A stretch of 64,000 bases of DNA from Aspidapion aeneum (taxonomy: Eukaryota > Arthropoda > Insecta > Coleoptera > Brentidae): the NCBI GenBank assembly GCA_963576565.1, contig OY755038.1, positions 200,543,013 through 200,607,012 on the forward strand, given 5' to 3'. The notes beneath the pieces are model-generated. The model had not been told where the DNA came from. It made no database searches and saw nothing but the letters and a program-made list of their open reading frames with translations. Every line of letters begins with the position of its first letter. Positions within the stretch are counted from its first letter, which is position 1. A program made the position numbers and the translations under genes. Of the stretch, positions 46,498-57,087 are shown piece by piece.

Positions 46498-46907
46498 AAA
46501 TTAATATCTGGTATGTATGTGTTTGTATTCGTGTTCAAACGACGATGCGTAAGCCGGCTGTGGCCGGCGCCGCGCTTAACTGGACCCAAATTCTGTGCAC
46601 CGTAGATGTTATGTCGCATTCTAATTACGAAATATAAAAGGAGAGGACAACATATCTCTATAGAATATAACAGTACACAAAATCTAGGCCTTACTTCGGT
46701 TCGTACTCTTGTGAATCAATTGCGGCGATCGATGCCGCCCGCGCCCTCGTAATGCCACCCGCGTCAACGTTACCGTTTGCTGTTATGTGCTTATGTGCAC
46801 CTTAAATTAGTGATGTGTGAGAGACAACTTCTCATCTCCGGTAGGTATAGGTAATCAGGTTTCTGTGATTAATTCCAGGTAACATTGGCATATATAAATC
46901 GCGTGCC
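46498..46907 (+). promoter_or_regulatory. GC-rich patch with TATA-box promoter-like layout
   Basis: GC-rich blocks lie at 46540-46600 (GGCTGTGGCCGGCGCCGCG) and 46720-46770 (GATGCCGCCCGCGCCC). Between them is TATAAAAGGAGAGG at 46633 and, about 30 bases on, an initiator-like ACAGTAC. No coding frame follows within the window. It may be the promoter of a retroelement or of a non-coding transcript. Confidence 0.3.
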
Positions 46908-47204
46908 AGGAAAGTAAAAACTGAATAAAAACAACACTATCCATTATTACCTCTGAACTAAATCTAAAGCGGAAACCAAGGAACTGATGAAAATAATTTG
47001 AGGAATCCGCTCTGATTGGGGCCAAGCACATGCTTTCGACTTAATTGAATTACGCCTTGTTAATTTTCATTCGAATGGATATCCCAGAGTTATCATAATT
47101 AACAGCTTTTGGACTACTCGGCTCGACCCGAAGCGACCGCTAGGTTTATATAAATTGAAAAGCCCAAAGTAGAGAGGGTTAAACTTGCAAGCCCTTTTAT
47201 TTTA
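46908..47204 (+). repeat. ~295-bp direct repeat, copy 2
   Basis: Partner of 45573-45863. Its end abuts the TIR element at 47207, suggesting that the TIR element targeted the TTATACAGG end shared by both copies. Confidence 0.75.
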
Positions 47205-47206
47205 TA

Positions 47207-47390
47207 CAGGGTGGCACTTTTAGGGGCGTGGCAATTTTCAGGGGTTAATTTAGGCGGTAGAAAAAAGCTTCAGATACAAAAGTTGCGTAATTTTTTCCAT
47301 ATTATCTTTTGGACTATGTCAGAAGTCACAGATGTCATTCTTTACGTCAAATTTTGACAGCAACGTTCTTATGTTAAAGGGAACATCCTG
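47207..47390 (+). mobile_element. TA-flanked CAGGGTG TIR element, copy 1
   Basis: 184 bp between TA dinucleotides. It begins CAGGGTGGCAC and ends GGGAACATCCTG. It contains TCCATATTATCTTTTGG and CAAATTTTGACAGCAAC, also found (inverted) in the copy at 47631. TA duplication suggests Tc1/mariner-type mobilisation. Confidence 0.7.
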
Positions 47391-47630
47391 TATATTATTA
47401 GTCAAAACGAAAGATATTTTTGCTCTGATTTAAAAAAAAAATATTTGGATATGATATTTTTGAGTTATATTAGTTTTAAATTACTGTTAAAGTGCACTAA
47501 TGTATATTAGTTAGTTATTTCATTGTAAAATTGTAACTTAAATAACTCAAAAACGGCATAACTGGATAGTAACCAACCATATGTTTTTAAAATTAGGGAA
47601 AATACGTCTCTCTTTCTGATAGAAAATATA

Positions 47631-47820
47631 CAGGGTGTTTCCTTTAATTTAAAAAAGTTGCTGTCAAAATTTGAGATAAGTGATGATATCTGATACTTCT
47701 GTTATAGCCCAAAAGATAATATGGAGAAAATTATGCATTTTTTGTATTTCTAAGTCTTGCTCTATTACCTTCATTACTTCATTACCCCATAAGGCCACGC
47801 AAATATAATCATTGACCCTG
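47631..47820 (-). mobile_element. TA-flanked CAGGGTG TIR element, copy 2
   Basis: 190 bp, inverted relative to the copy at 47207, and also flanked by TA. It begins CAGGGTGTTTCC and ends CATTGACCCTG. Confidence 0.7.
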
Positions 47821-47879
47821 TACTTTCAGGGGAGTTCTGACTCTACTTTCCGACGCCTAAATTTTAAAATTTATTTATA

Positions 47880-48566
47880 CAGGGTGTCTCTAAAAGGTCT
47901 GTACAAAATCTTAGCACATATTCCTGAGGTCAAAATAAGTCGATTTAATGCAAATTACCTTAGTCCAAAATTGCTCCGTTTTAGTAAATTTAAAAATGAA
48001 AAATCAATTTTATTAAAATTTATGAACAACTTGAATAAAGCTTTAAGAACAATAGTCAGTAGAAAACTGGCCGTTGCTATGACATTTTGCCAGTGTAAAA
48101 CACTCTAGTGAAATAGTCATTCAAAATAATTTCGGTATTCCGTTGCGGCATCGTACACTAAAAACGGAAATATCTCGAAAATGACTTACTTTAGCGCATG
48201 TTAACGGGAGTACCTTTTTGGCTCAAAAAGATTCAGGAAAATATTTGCTTAACAAAAAAAGTTAAAAGTTACACTGTCATTTTAAACTGTAAAAAGAGCA
48301 TTGTGAAGCGCCATCTAACGGCCACAGTGAAAAGGTATCCATATTTAGGTTTCGCATCCCAAAAAACCCCCGAGTACAAATTTTTAATGTAATGCATTGA
48401 GAAATGTTCATAAAGTTTAAGACAATCGAATTTTAATTTTTAAATTTACCACCCTGTATCTCTGAAACGTAGCAATTTTGGACTAAGGTAGGTTGCTTTA
48501 AATCGACTAATTTTGACCTCAGGAATATGTGCAAAGATTTTGTACACACTTTTAAGAGACACCCTG
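47880..48566. mobile_element. TA-flanked TIR element with ~100-bp arms
   Basis: 687 bp. The ends are CAGGGTGTCTCTAAAAGG and its near complement CTTTTAAGAGACACCCTG; the arms (to about 47990 and from about 48461) are about 90% alike, sharing CATATTCCTGAGGTCAAAAT and CTTAGTCCAAAATTGCT. TA on both sides. Non-coding middle. Confidence 0.85.
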
Positions 48567-49059
48567 TATATGTTAAATGGTAAAAACCCTATTTTAAACG
48601 TACGGCCATTTTTGAGCTACAGAAAGGTTTTCAAAAGTTTTTCAGCTAATTGGGGCCCCTCGTCGAGAACATTTCTGTTCTGCCACAGAATAACTAGCTA
48701 TATAGCAGGTTTCTCTGTGGTCCTGCCGACCATAGTTATTATAGTGGCCGGTAAGCCTTTTATCGGGTGTTCTTTCTAAAAATATATCGTGTCATTAAAC
48801 GTTAAAATAAACGACTCCGGACTCATCATACTATCCATTTTACCTCTCCAGTTTAAGCTTTATTCGTGGAATATTTCGCGTTCAACTACTTTTATTACCA
48901 CAGTTACCTATTAAATAAAATTAGAGATTTTTAGTAAATGCCCCATTTTTATTTTGTTTTTAAAATCAGCGTAAAATTTAGTTTAAAACGACAATATTTT
49001 ATTTGTTTAATAAAAATTTTTGTTTTTTTTTTCATAAATTACAACAAAAACTTGGAACT
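48567..49059. other. Unassigned DNA
   Basis: A GC-richer patch (48640-48770) has no recognisable motif. The open frame 48513-48779 begins inside the arm of the TIR element and is accidental. Confidence 0.45.
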
Positions 49060-50215
49060 CGCTTGGAGTGTGCTAATGGGCTAGGAAGGTATCAGATCCA
49101 ATCTACGATCCATTTACTTAACTTTTTTATTTATAAACCGATTTGCCTCAAACTTGAAACTTAATAGAACAAAAAATCTCAATTAAAGTTAGATTTTTAC
49201 AAGCGTTCTATATATTACTTTCCTAGCCCGCGTTGCAATCGCTAGAGAAGGTATTATTTTCAAGGAATTTTTTTTTTGAGGTAACGCCGAAAATGTGTTA
49301 TTTGGGTGTATTTTGACCTATCTGAGCAATATCGTCGTGGTGTCTGTCTGTGTGTGCAGGGCTGGATGGGGAACTGTAAGCTGGCCCAGGAAAAAATAGG
49401 TAAAGTCTTTGCAAAGTCAATTGAAATACCTCCTAATACAGGGTTCTATCGATTTCATTGAATTTTTCTTGATTCTGCCCTTCAAAAGTTATCAAAATTC
49501 ATATAAAATAATTTCTGGTACAATTTCAACCCTATCGACAGAGAAGAGCCGCTGCTCTGCTCGGTCCGACCACAAGGTATTTGTTTTCCGACCGAGCGAG
49601 CCCAGGTGGATGGACAGCACCTGATTGGCAGATTTTTTTGAGATGCGCTTTTAATTGCTTTCGGGTGTGCCTTTCTGGGCCTCTTTAGGGGGGGGGGGAT
49701 AGTAAGTTTTATTATCTATTTTTATTTCTTTAGTTTACGCCATAATGGATTGAAATAACTTTAATAAGTATATCTACCGCCGCCCATGTCACTTTCTATA
49801 GAGGATATGCCGATGGTCGGTTTTTATCTTTGTTTAATTGACTTTGTAATCACCATACCAACCCTTACGTCTCCGACCCATCGGGATTTTTGTCATTTTC
49901 CTATATGACCCATCCACCCCTATTGTGTGTGTGTGTATATTATTTCTGCCGTCACACAATAGCTCCTAAACCGCTAAACCGATTTTCATAAAATTTTCAG
50001 GTAAAATAGTGTTCGATAAAAATGTAAACTTTTTAACGGAGCATTGTATCAAGATGCGCTTTTCGGAATATAGTAGACTATATTTTTATAAATAATTTGT
50101 ATTATAACCAAAAACTTCGTAAGAGCTTTAGGTTCTGAGAGTTTTACAAAAAACTGTTTTCAAGGCTGATACATATATCTTGACTTCACTTGACGTGTGC
50201 TAATAGGCTAGCTAG
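49060..50215 (-). repeat. Repeat family A, copies interrupted by a hAT-like element
   Basis: 49060-49105 is the end of one copy (GTGTGCTAATGGGCTAGGAA, GGTATCAGATCC). 49215-49356 and 49924-50215 are the two halves of another, on the minus strand relative to 13188 (AGCCCGCGTTGCAATCGCT, TTATTTGGGTGTATTTTGAC, CCGATTTTCATAAAATTTTC, AACGGAGCATTG, GTGTGCTAATAGGCTAGCTA). The break is the TG tract, where the element at 49357 is inserted. Confidence 0.7.
49357..49922 (+). mobile_element. hAT-like element inserted in a TG tract
   Basis: About 566 bp. The left end CAGGGCTGGATGGGG and the right end CCCATCCACCCCTA are inverted (with mismatches). TGTGTGTG lies directly at both sides, consistent with an 8-bp duplication, though the target is itself a TG repeat. 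No transposase frame. A G10 run is at 49688. Confidence 0.6.
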
Positions 50216-50773
50216 GAAAATCCGTCATGAATCCATTAATTTTTCTATTTTATTGTTAGAACGGCGAATTTCAAAGGTCCTAATGTTCCATATTAACCCC
50301 GTTGTCCCATTAGTACTCAGTTTACGGTCTATACATATTATACCACCCAATGAGTAGCGTTCATTGCCAGATTTAATTATGTAGATAGTCGTATTTGTAG
50401 ATGTCAATTTTAATAAAGTTGTATAAATTGTACTTTAATATGCTTGCAAATTAACCCACAGATCAATAGCAATTGAATGCTGTCTATTTATTTATATATT
50501 AAGATAAATAAATTGAATACTGAACAGTATTTCTGCACTCGTTGGTTAAAAGACAGACCGCAGTCGACTAAAGAATTGTTTCGAGAAAAACGACTTTAAA
50601 ATTTCAATTATCTAACTATAATTTATACGTTGGCATAAAGGTATTTTTATGGATTTTTTATGTATATGTAGAGCTGATTTCAAAAATTGATACGACTCTT
50701 TAAAGTACTTTTTCCCAAATTTGAGCAGTGTATGCTAAGCCACCGCGTCAGCTTTATCAAAACCTTAGTATTT
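50216..50773. other. Unassigned AT-rich DNA
   Basis: I recognise no gene or repeat boundary here. Confidence 0.5.
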
Positions 50774-51031
50774 TAATGGCGAATTCTTTTGGGAAAAAAA
50801 TGCAGCACTGGTGCGCCACTAGTGTAGTTTTCGTATTCTTTTGGGAAAACTTGTGCAATTTTTTGTATTTCTTTGACCCACTCACAAGCCCAGTGTTCTC
50901 TCTTTGAGCTCGTGTTGCACTAGTGCACTTTATTCTTTTGAAACTGCACTGGTGCAATTTTTTGACATCACCAAAACAATGTCAGTGGACCACAAGTGGC
51001 CCACTAACTTTCTCAAAAGAATTCGCTATAA
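50774..51031. mobile_element. Small TIR element with GCGAATTCTTTTGGGA ends
   Basis: 258 bp. GGCGAATTCTTTTGGGAAA on the left; TTTCTCAAAAGAATTCGC on the right. The interior repeats related phrases (GTATTCTTTTGGGAAAAC, TTATTCTTTTGAAA) and several GCAC(T)GGTGC-type palindromes (AGCACTGGTGCGCC, TTGCACTAGTGCAC, CTGCACTGGTGCAA). Non-coding. Confidence 0.7.
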
Positions 51032-51157
51032 CAATATCAAAGCTGTCAATGCCAAGTAAAAAAATAATAAAATTGTCATCAGTTACCGAATAATAAATAC
51101 ATAAAATATATAATAATCTATAATCTTTGTACATAAACATAGTATTTTAATTATAAA

Positions 51158-51470
51158 ATGACTTTACATAAGACCAAAGAGCTAAAACAATTGTCACTAA
51201 GTTGGAAAATGGTTGTTCCATTCCAGTGGTAGCCCAACATTTTAACGTAAGCCGAACAGCAGTTTATTATATAAATAAAAGATGAATAAAAGAACATTCA
51301 CTTGAAAGGAAACAAGGATGATCTGGCAGGCCAAAAGTAGAGTCTTTGTATGTTGACATATTGGGATATTTAATATATCCAAATATGTCAACACAAAGGG
51401 ACTCTAGCCAAAAGTATGTCAAGTTCACGAAGATCAGGCGCCACTTCTAGTACTCTAAAATGATCCCTTC
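51158..51470 (+). pseudogene. Tc1-like transposase N-terminal relic
   Basis: In one frame from 51190: IVTKLENGCSIPVVAQHFNV, SRTAVYYINKR, then after a stop IKEHSLERKQG and SGRPKV. This is the first helix-turn-helix and the GRPK-type linker of Tc1-family transposases, which bind the terminal repeats. Two stops and a small palindromic insertion (51340-51406) break it; the catalytic domain is missing. Confidence 0.65.
51340..51406. mobile_element. 67-bp palindrome with 10-bp direct repeats
   Basis: GCCAAAAGTA occurs at 51330-51339 and 51407-51416. Between them is an almost perfect hairpin: TATGTTGACATATTGGGATA against TATATCCAAATATGTCAACA. It interrupts the Tc1 relic just at the GRPK codons. Confidence 0.8.
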
Positions 51471-51904
51471 GACAGAGCGAAGAATGCAGGGGTTTTTTCA
51501 CAGTTTCCACGCACCCAAGTACTGCCGTGGAAAATCATCAAACCTCTGGTGCCGAAGGGCAGCAAAAAAGCCCGAACTTACTTTTTAAATCTTTTATTTA
51601 GCAATACTAATAAAGATATTTAGTTAAACAGTATATTTAACAGAAAGCGAACAAAAATATATTGTTAGCTGGTTTTTATCCTGTTTTATTTTATTTATTT
51701 TATAAACATGCAAACCGAAATAAACACACGTCATAATACTACTGTAAAATTTAAATGTCAACCCGATATAATATATGTATAGTGCTTAAAATAAGAAACG
51801 GGTGCTTGCAGTCGTATCAAATTTTTTTGAAATTTGCCGTACAAACAGGACAGATACGTAAAGATTTTAAAAAAAAGTAACTGAAGGGTTGTAGACTTAT
51901 TTGT
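51471..51904. other. Unassigned DNA
   Basis: Possibly degraded Tc1 DNA at first (51471-51590), then AT-rich DNA with nothing recognisable. Confidence 0.35.
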
Positions 51905-53070
51905 AGTAAAAATAAATAGATCCATGACGGATCTGATACCTTTATTGCTAGCCTATTAGCAGACTTCAAGTGACAACAGTTTTTAGCCCCTACAAACACA
52001 AATTATTGAGCAAAATGTAATCTACTATATTTTGAAAACGGCATTTTGATGCGATGCTCCGTTAAAAAGTTCGCATTTTTAAATATATTTTATTGTCAAA
52101 AAACTGTCATTAGCATTAATGCATTTTGACCAAAATCTAATCAGCTCGTTAGAGTATCGAACACTATTTTACCTGAAAATTTTATGAAAATCGGTTTAGC
52201 AGTTTAGGGGATATCGTGTTACGGACAGACATACACACACACACCACACACACAGGTGATTCAAAAGTACGGGGCATCCTTTCGGGGGATGAAAATAAAA
52301 ATAAGGTCAAAAGTTCCTATTAATATGGGTCCGAAAATGCTTCCTCAGGAATGCACCTTTGAATATGACACTTTAATTTAAAGACAAATTCTACCCCGTG
52401 TGCTTTGTAAGTTAATATAATTTCTAAATTGTTCAATAAAATGTTAGTAAATATGTGTTTTTTCTATGTTAATGCATATTAATTTTAATCAATAAACATA
52501 CGCAAATCATGTTCAAAATGGATTCGAAGTTAGAGAGGTGATCCGTGGTTAGAGTACCTTTTTTTACGTAGAAAACTATAGTGTGACGCTATTGAATAAA
52601 ATTTAAAAATTTTAAATTTAGAATTTTATTTACCATCAAATGCCTATACAGTATTTTTAACAATTAATTGTAAAGGGTTTTAGTTATAGAGAAAAAATCG
52701 TCTTTAAAGTGTCCTATTCAAAGTAAGGTCACTCATCGTCATAAAGCTTGCCTTTACGATAAGTGTCTTTAATTCAAAGGGGCTTATATTAAGGTCACTG
52801 TATAACGAAGTTCCTTCTAAAACTTCGTTATACAGTAACCATAGCTTATAGCTCCCTCAGGAAGCATTTTTGGACCCAAATTAATGGGAACATTTGACCT
52901 TATTTTTATCTTCCTAAAGGATGCCGCGTATTTTTGAATCACCTATGTGTGTGTGTATGTGTGTCCGTAACACGATAGCCCCTAAACTGCCAAACCGATT
53001 TTCATAAAATTCTCAGGTAAAATAATGTTCGACACTCTAGCGACCTGATTAGATTTTGCCTTATTTTTAT
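51905..53070. repeat. Palindrome: family A, foldback element, inverted family A
   Basis: 51905-52253 is a plus-strand family A copy (ATCTGATACCTTTATTGCTA to CGTGTTACGGACAGAC). 52945-53070 is the complementary piece on the other strand (GTCCGTAACACGATAGCCCC, CCGATTTTCATAAAATTCTC). They meet across the foldback element at 52254-52944. Together they give arms of ~220-240 bp and a palindrome of ~1 kb. Confidence 0.7.
52254..52944. mobile_element. Foldback-like TIR element in a TG tract
   Basis: 691 bp. The ends AGGTGATTCAAAAGTACGGG and TACGCGGCAT (complement) continue as ~100-bp inverted repeats (GGCATCCTTT, AAAATAAGGTCAAA, GGGTCC.AAAATGCTTCCT). CA repeats precede and TG repeats follow it. A second short inverted pair (GAAGTTCCTTCTAAAACTTC) lies at 52808. 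Non-coding. Confidence 0.8.
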
Positions 53071-54419
53071 GCAAAGATTACGCCTCCAAAAGGATATTTA
53101 CATTTGAAATACGCAAGAACGTTATTTACATACAGTATTAAAGCAGAACACTAATTTATAAAAGGAAATATGCCTTATTGACCATTCTTTTCGCATAATT
53201 CGGCTGATCCCTAACAATATGTTACTATTCATATCATATCAGAAAACATATTGGATAAAAATTCAGCCTAAATCGACGGAAAGGGAGCGATTCGGAATTT
53301 AAGCGAACTTTCTTTTATGTTGCAAATGAGTAACAAAGTAGAATCGCGAAATGGGGCCATCAATCACCCACCAGCCATCCCCGCGAACCCTGCAGCCTTT
53401 TATCGTTCTTGTTTTCCCTACCGATCGACTTTTGTGTTTTGTCTGTTTTTTAAAAGCATATGCATGGGTTAACTGTTATCTAATAATTGTGGAATGCCCC
53501 CGGAAATGCCACATAAGGCCTGGAGATCCTGTATGTATGAGGTAATTTAAAGAAATAGAGAAGCTAGTGAAGCTACAAACTTATCAAAGTCAAATTTATT
53601 TAAGTCAAAATTCTAGAAGGGAAATGTCGGTCCTCTACACTCTAGCCTTATTTAGAGAGACGCACCTATCATTTTTCACAGGCGTCGGAAAATAAAAATA
53701 AACGATTTTTGACAAACATTTACAGGGGGTGACGACTTGCACTATTCGATTTTAACGGTTGTTTAAAGCAAGGCCAACACAAAAATAGAGGCCACGACCC
53801 TGAAAAAATCAGCTGTTCTCCCGGGGCTGAATTTTACATTGGGTCTTATGGGAGGTCAGACGTTTTTTTATGATATTTTCAAAATGGCACTACAGATTTC
53901 CGCAAAATTTCAGTGAAATATTCTCAGACACCATCCCAATATTCCACCAAAGGTTTGTAAGGAAACAACATGATTAAAAGGTTAAAATCTTCAAGATGTA
54001 GCATTCCTTATTTTGAATTCAAATTACCCGCCATGTACCACATGCCAACTGTTATATTTGACATGTATTTGACTTTGTCATATGTGATTGTCACATTCGC
54101 TTCTGCTTTAAACTTAATTTTTGTGTGAGCTTATGAAGCGGCTATGAAAAATTAGGACTTATTACACATTTTAAAAAAATTGTTCTGCCAGAATAAAGTA
54201 AAAACAATCTCAAAAACGGCTTTATTTAAAAAAAATCAAATATCCATGAACCGTCATTTCAACTTCAATATTTCAAAGACAATCAGCTGTGTCGTAATGT
54301 GACCATCAAAAAAAAAATCAGCCCTGGATGTGACGTCAACAAAGTGGAGGATCGTGGCCCATCCATTTTGATAGCCCTGTTTAAAGTTAAACGTCGTTTA
54401 ATTCGTTAATTTCATTTGC
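53071..54419. other. Unassigned DNA, possible old TIR element
   Basis: 53350-53530 is GC-richer, with no gene recognised. GGCCACGACCCTG at 53791 and the complement of GGCCACGATCCTC at about 54345 are inverted and may be the ends of an old element of ~570 bp; too uncertain to list alone. Confidence 0.35.
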
Positions 54420-54835
54420 ACCATATTTTAACAGAAGAGACTTGTCGCCTAACAGAGAAATACAAAACAAAAGTGGAAAGGGTCAAAATGGATGCAATAA
54501 GAAGATCAATGAGAATATCTAGAACAGATCACATAAAAAGTGAGATCATAAAAGAAAGAATGGGAATCGAGGAAAGCATAACGGATGACATCACTAAAAG
54601 GCAACTGATATGGTACGTCCATGTACAACGGATGAACGACGAAAGATTACCAAAGAAGGTCCGAGAATGGCAACCAATAGGGCGCAGAAAAAGAGGGTGT
54701 CCTAAACTAGAATGGCAGCAGTCAATCCAAAGATCAATGAGTCAAAAAAATCTGACAGAAGATGATTGTCAGGATCGAGGAGGTGGAGAATAGGCGTCAG
54801 ACAATAGAAAAACGTTCTAAACCGACTAAATAAAT
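54420..54835 (+). pseudogene. LINE 3' fragment, 5'-truncated
   Basis: The plus-strand frame to 54793 contains TEETCRLTEKYKTKVERVKM, DAIRRSMRISRTDHIKSE, QLIWYVHVQRMNDERLPKKV and GRRKRGCPKLEW. This is the C-terminal end of the same LINE as at 21985-22244, including the GRRKRG.P motif. It is severely 5'-truncated, as is usual for LINEs, starting just after the ETW/C motif. It ends in a simple tail (AAATAAATATAAATAAA). Confidence 0.8.
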
Positions 54836-55005
54836 ATAAATAAAGGGTCTTAAACGATGTTTAACTTAAACGCCCAATCTCGGCCATTTACTTTAGTAAT
54901 TTTTGAGGTGCTGAATTTGTTTTATGTTCGTCTGGCACATTTTTAAAAGCATCCTTTAGATTTTTCTGGGAAAATAATAATTTAAAGCAGTCCCAGCAGC
55001 ACGTC

Positions 55006-55022
55006 GGGGGGGGGGGGGGGGG
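55006..55022 (+). repeat. G17 homopolymer
   Basis: About 17 consecutive G bases. Confidence 0.9.
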
Positions 55023-55131
55023 TGGTCCCGGGTCCGTCTCTTTTTAGGACCCAGTTTATTTTTGAATATTACCGGATCAACCTACATCTTTAGTTTAATG
55101 AAAGTGCTAAACTACCCAGAAAATACTACGC

Positions 55132-55569
55132 CAAAAAAAAAATACTCTGCCAATATATGGGCCCCTAAGCTCACACTAGGTTATAGTGTACGTGTGAGCT
55201 AATATAACTAAAAACTGAAATATATTTTATTTAACTCCATACTAAATTACCTTTTGTTTGATACCACACAAGCCATGTTTTGACTTAAACTCAAATTTTT
55301 GAAATCTACCCTTAAAAAAAACAAAAAACTAAAATGTATTTTGTTAAACTCCGGACTCAATTACCTTTCGTTTGATATCACACACGCCATATTTTCACAT
55401 AAACTCTTATTTTTGAAATCTACCCCCACCCTTTTATTTGGTTTCTGTTCGGTAGATTTTGTTCATTTTTAAATGGGACCATCTAGACCCAAGACCCAGC
55501 CTAGGTACCAAATTTCATTAAAATCGGCCAAACGGTTTTTGAGTTATGCGCGTAGGTCGTTACAGACAT

Positions 55570-55636
<67 letters not shown>

Positions 55637-57057
55637 TACAGACAGACAGACAGACAGACGGCGCAACAAAAAAGTTTCAAAATCATCTGAAACGCAAAGA
55701 TATATAAAAATTTTTGAAATCGGAGCAACTTTTTTTTTCTCGAAAAAATTAGGATCACCAAAGCTCACACTACTATAGTATAGTATATGTGTGAGCTAAT
55801 ATTTTAAGGATATCACATAACATTTTTGGGTTATAAACCGACAGCAGTTCGTGTTCTTGCGAATATGATGTAAACGTCTGAACAACATTGTTCCCAGATT
55901 GTTTCATTTTCTTAAATTTGGCTTCCTTTACAGAACTCTGAATCCACCCTTTCAATTTTTATTTAGGAATGAATTATACCGACATTTTTTATGAAAAAAA
56001 ATATCCCGGAAACATGTCCAAAATGTGGCACAATCTGTAGGAGTAGATAGTGCCAGTGTATCTAGAATAATTGCAGGAGTTTCTGAAGCCATTGCCAATT
56101 AGTATCTAGAGTTCTGCAATATGCCATAAAATTTACAACAAGAATCAAGTCAGCAGCCTCTTTCAGTTTATTATTTATTACTTTGAGTGCTTTCGCTTAT
56201 GTTTTTATTTCATGTTTTCACTTATTTTTCTAGTTCAAGACCAAATTTTATTAGTTGATATTTTAGAACGTGAAGTTTGTAATATTAGCTTAAACGTCCA
56301 TTAGTTATCAGTCACACAATTTTATGGATGCAACGGGCAAAAAATTAAACTTCGCTTAAAAAATAACGAAAGTTTACGTACTACGAACCGTTTGATTAAG
56401 AATGATGCAAGTCGCTGTTAATATCTAATAAGGCCAAGTGGTAGCCGTCCACCCAGAGATACCTACTCCCGTGGGACTCGAAAATCTTGCAATTTTTGTA
56501 ACACTGAAAATATGTTATTTTGGTGTATTGTATCTTAGCAATTTTATCGTGACGTCTGTCCGTGTGTCTGTCTGTGTGGTGTATTTAGGTGTGTGTATAT
56601 CTGTTCGGCGCAAGCCAAATAAAAGAGTGGGGGTAGATTAAAAAAATTAGAGTATATGTGAAAATATGGCGTGTGTGATATCAAACGAAAGGTAATTAAG
56701 TCTTTAATTAAACAGAATACATTTTAGTTTATTTAAAAAAAAAGGGTGGGAGTAGATTTGAAAAACTAGATTTTAAGGGAAAATATGGCGTGTGTCATAT
56801 CAAACGAAAGGTAATTGAGTCTGGAGTTAAACAAAATACATTTTATATATTTTTTTAAAAAGGGTGTGGGTATTTTTTTTCAAAATTAGAGTTCAAATCA
56901 AGATATGGCTTGTGTGGTATCAAACGAAAGGTAATTGAGTCTGAAGTTGAATAAAATACATTTAATTTTTTAGTTTTATTAGCTCACACGTACACTATAA
57001 CTATAGTACATTGTGTGAGCTTAGGGGCCCATATATTGGCAGAATATTTTTCTTGCT
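55132..57057. mobile_element. FB-like foldback element with tandem subrepeats
   Basis: The two ends are inverted copies: CTGCCAATATATGGGCCCCT and AGCTCACAC at 55146-55175, and the complement at 57012-57043. Inside each end are tandem units of ~115-120 bp: two on the left (55203-55460) and three on the right (56600-56970), with the landmark TATCAAACGAAAGGTAATT at 56679, 56799 and 56919. This is the layout of foldback (FB/Galileo) transposons. The middle (55470-56590) holds the GACA microsatellite, a third AGCTCACAC hairpin (55759-55798) and a family A fragment. Non-coding. Confidence 0.7.
55563..55659 (+). repeat. (CAGA)n microsatellite
   Basis: About 24 CAGA units with two CATA interruptions. 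It follows ATTTCATTAAAATCGGCC and GTTACAGACATA, a common junction phrase in this window. The open frames on both strands here are products of the repeat. Confidence 0.98.
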
Positions 57058-57087
57058 AGACATATACTTCATTTATAATGAAAGTCG

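Noticed and set aside
46338..46619. 93-codon minus frame
   Set aside because: Runs across the end of the CTACACAGAA element, so it is a composite of unrelated DNA.
46540..46720. tRNA or tRNA-derived SINE
   Set aside because: GC-rich and with a TTCG phrase, but no A-box/B-box pair at proper spacing and no cloverleaf could be drawn.
45573..47204. LTR retrotransposon formed by the 295-bp direct repeats
   Set aside because: No TG...CA ends, target duplication, primer site or purine tract; interior is made of other TIR elements.
55473..55778. Open frames on both strands of the CAGA tract
   Set aside because: They exist only because a tetranucleotide repeat without stops is open in several frames.
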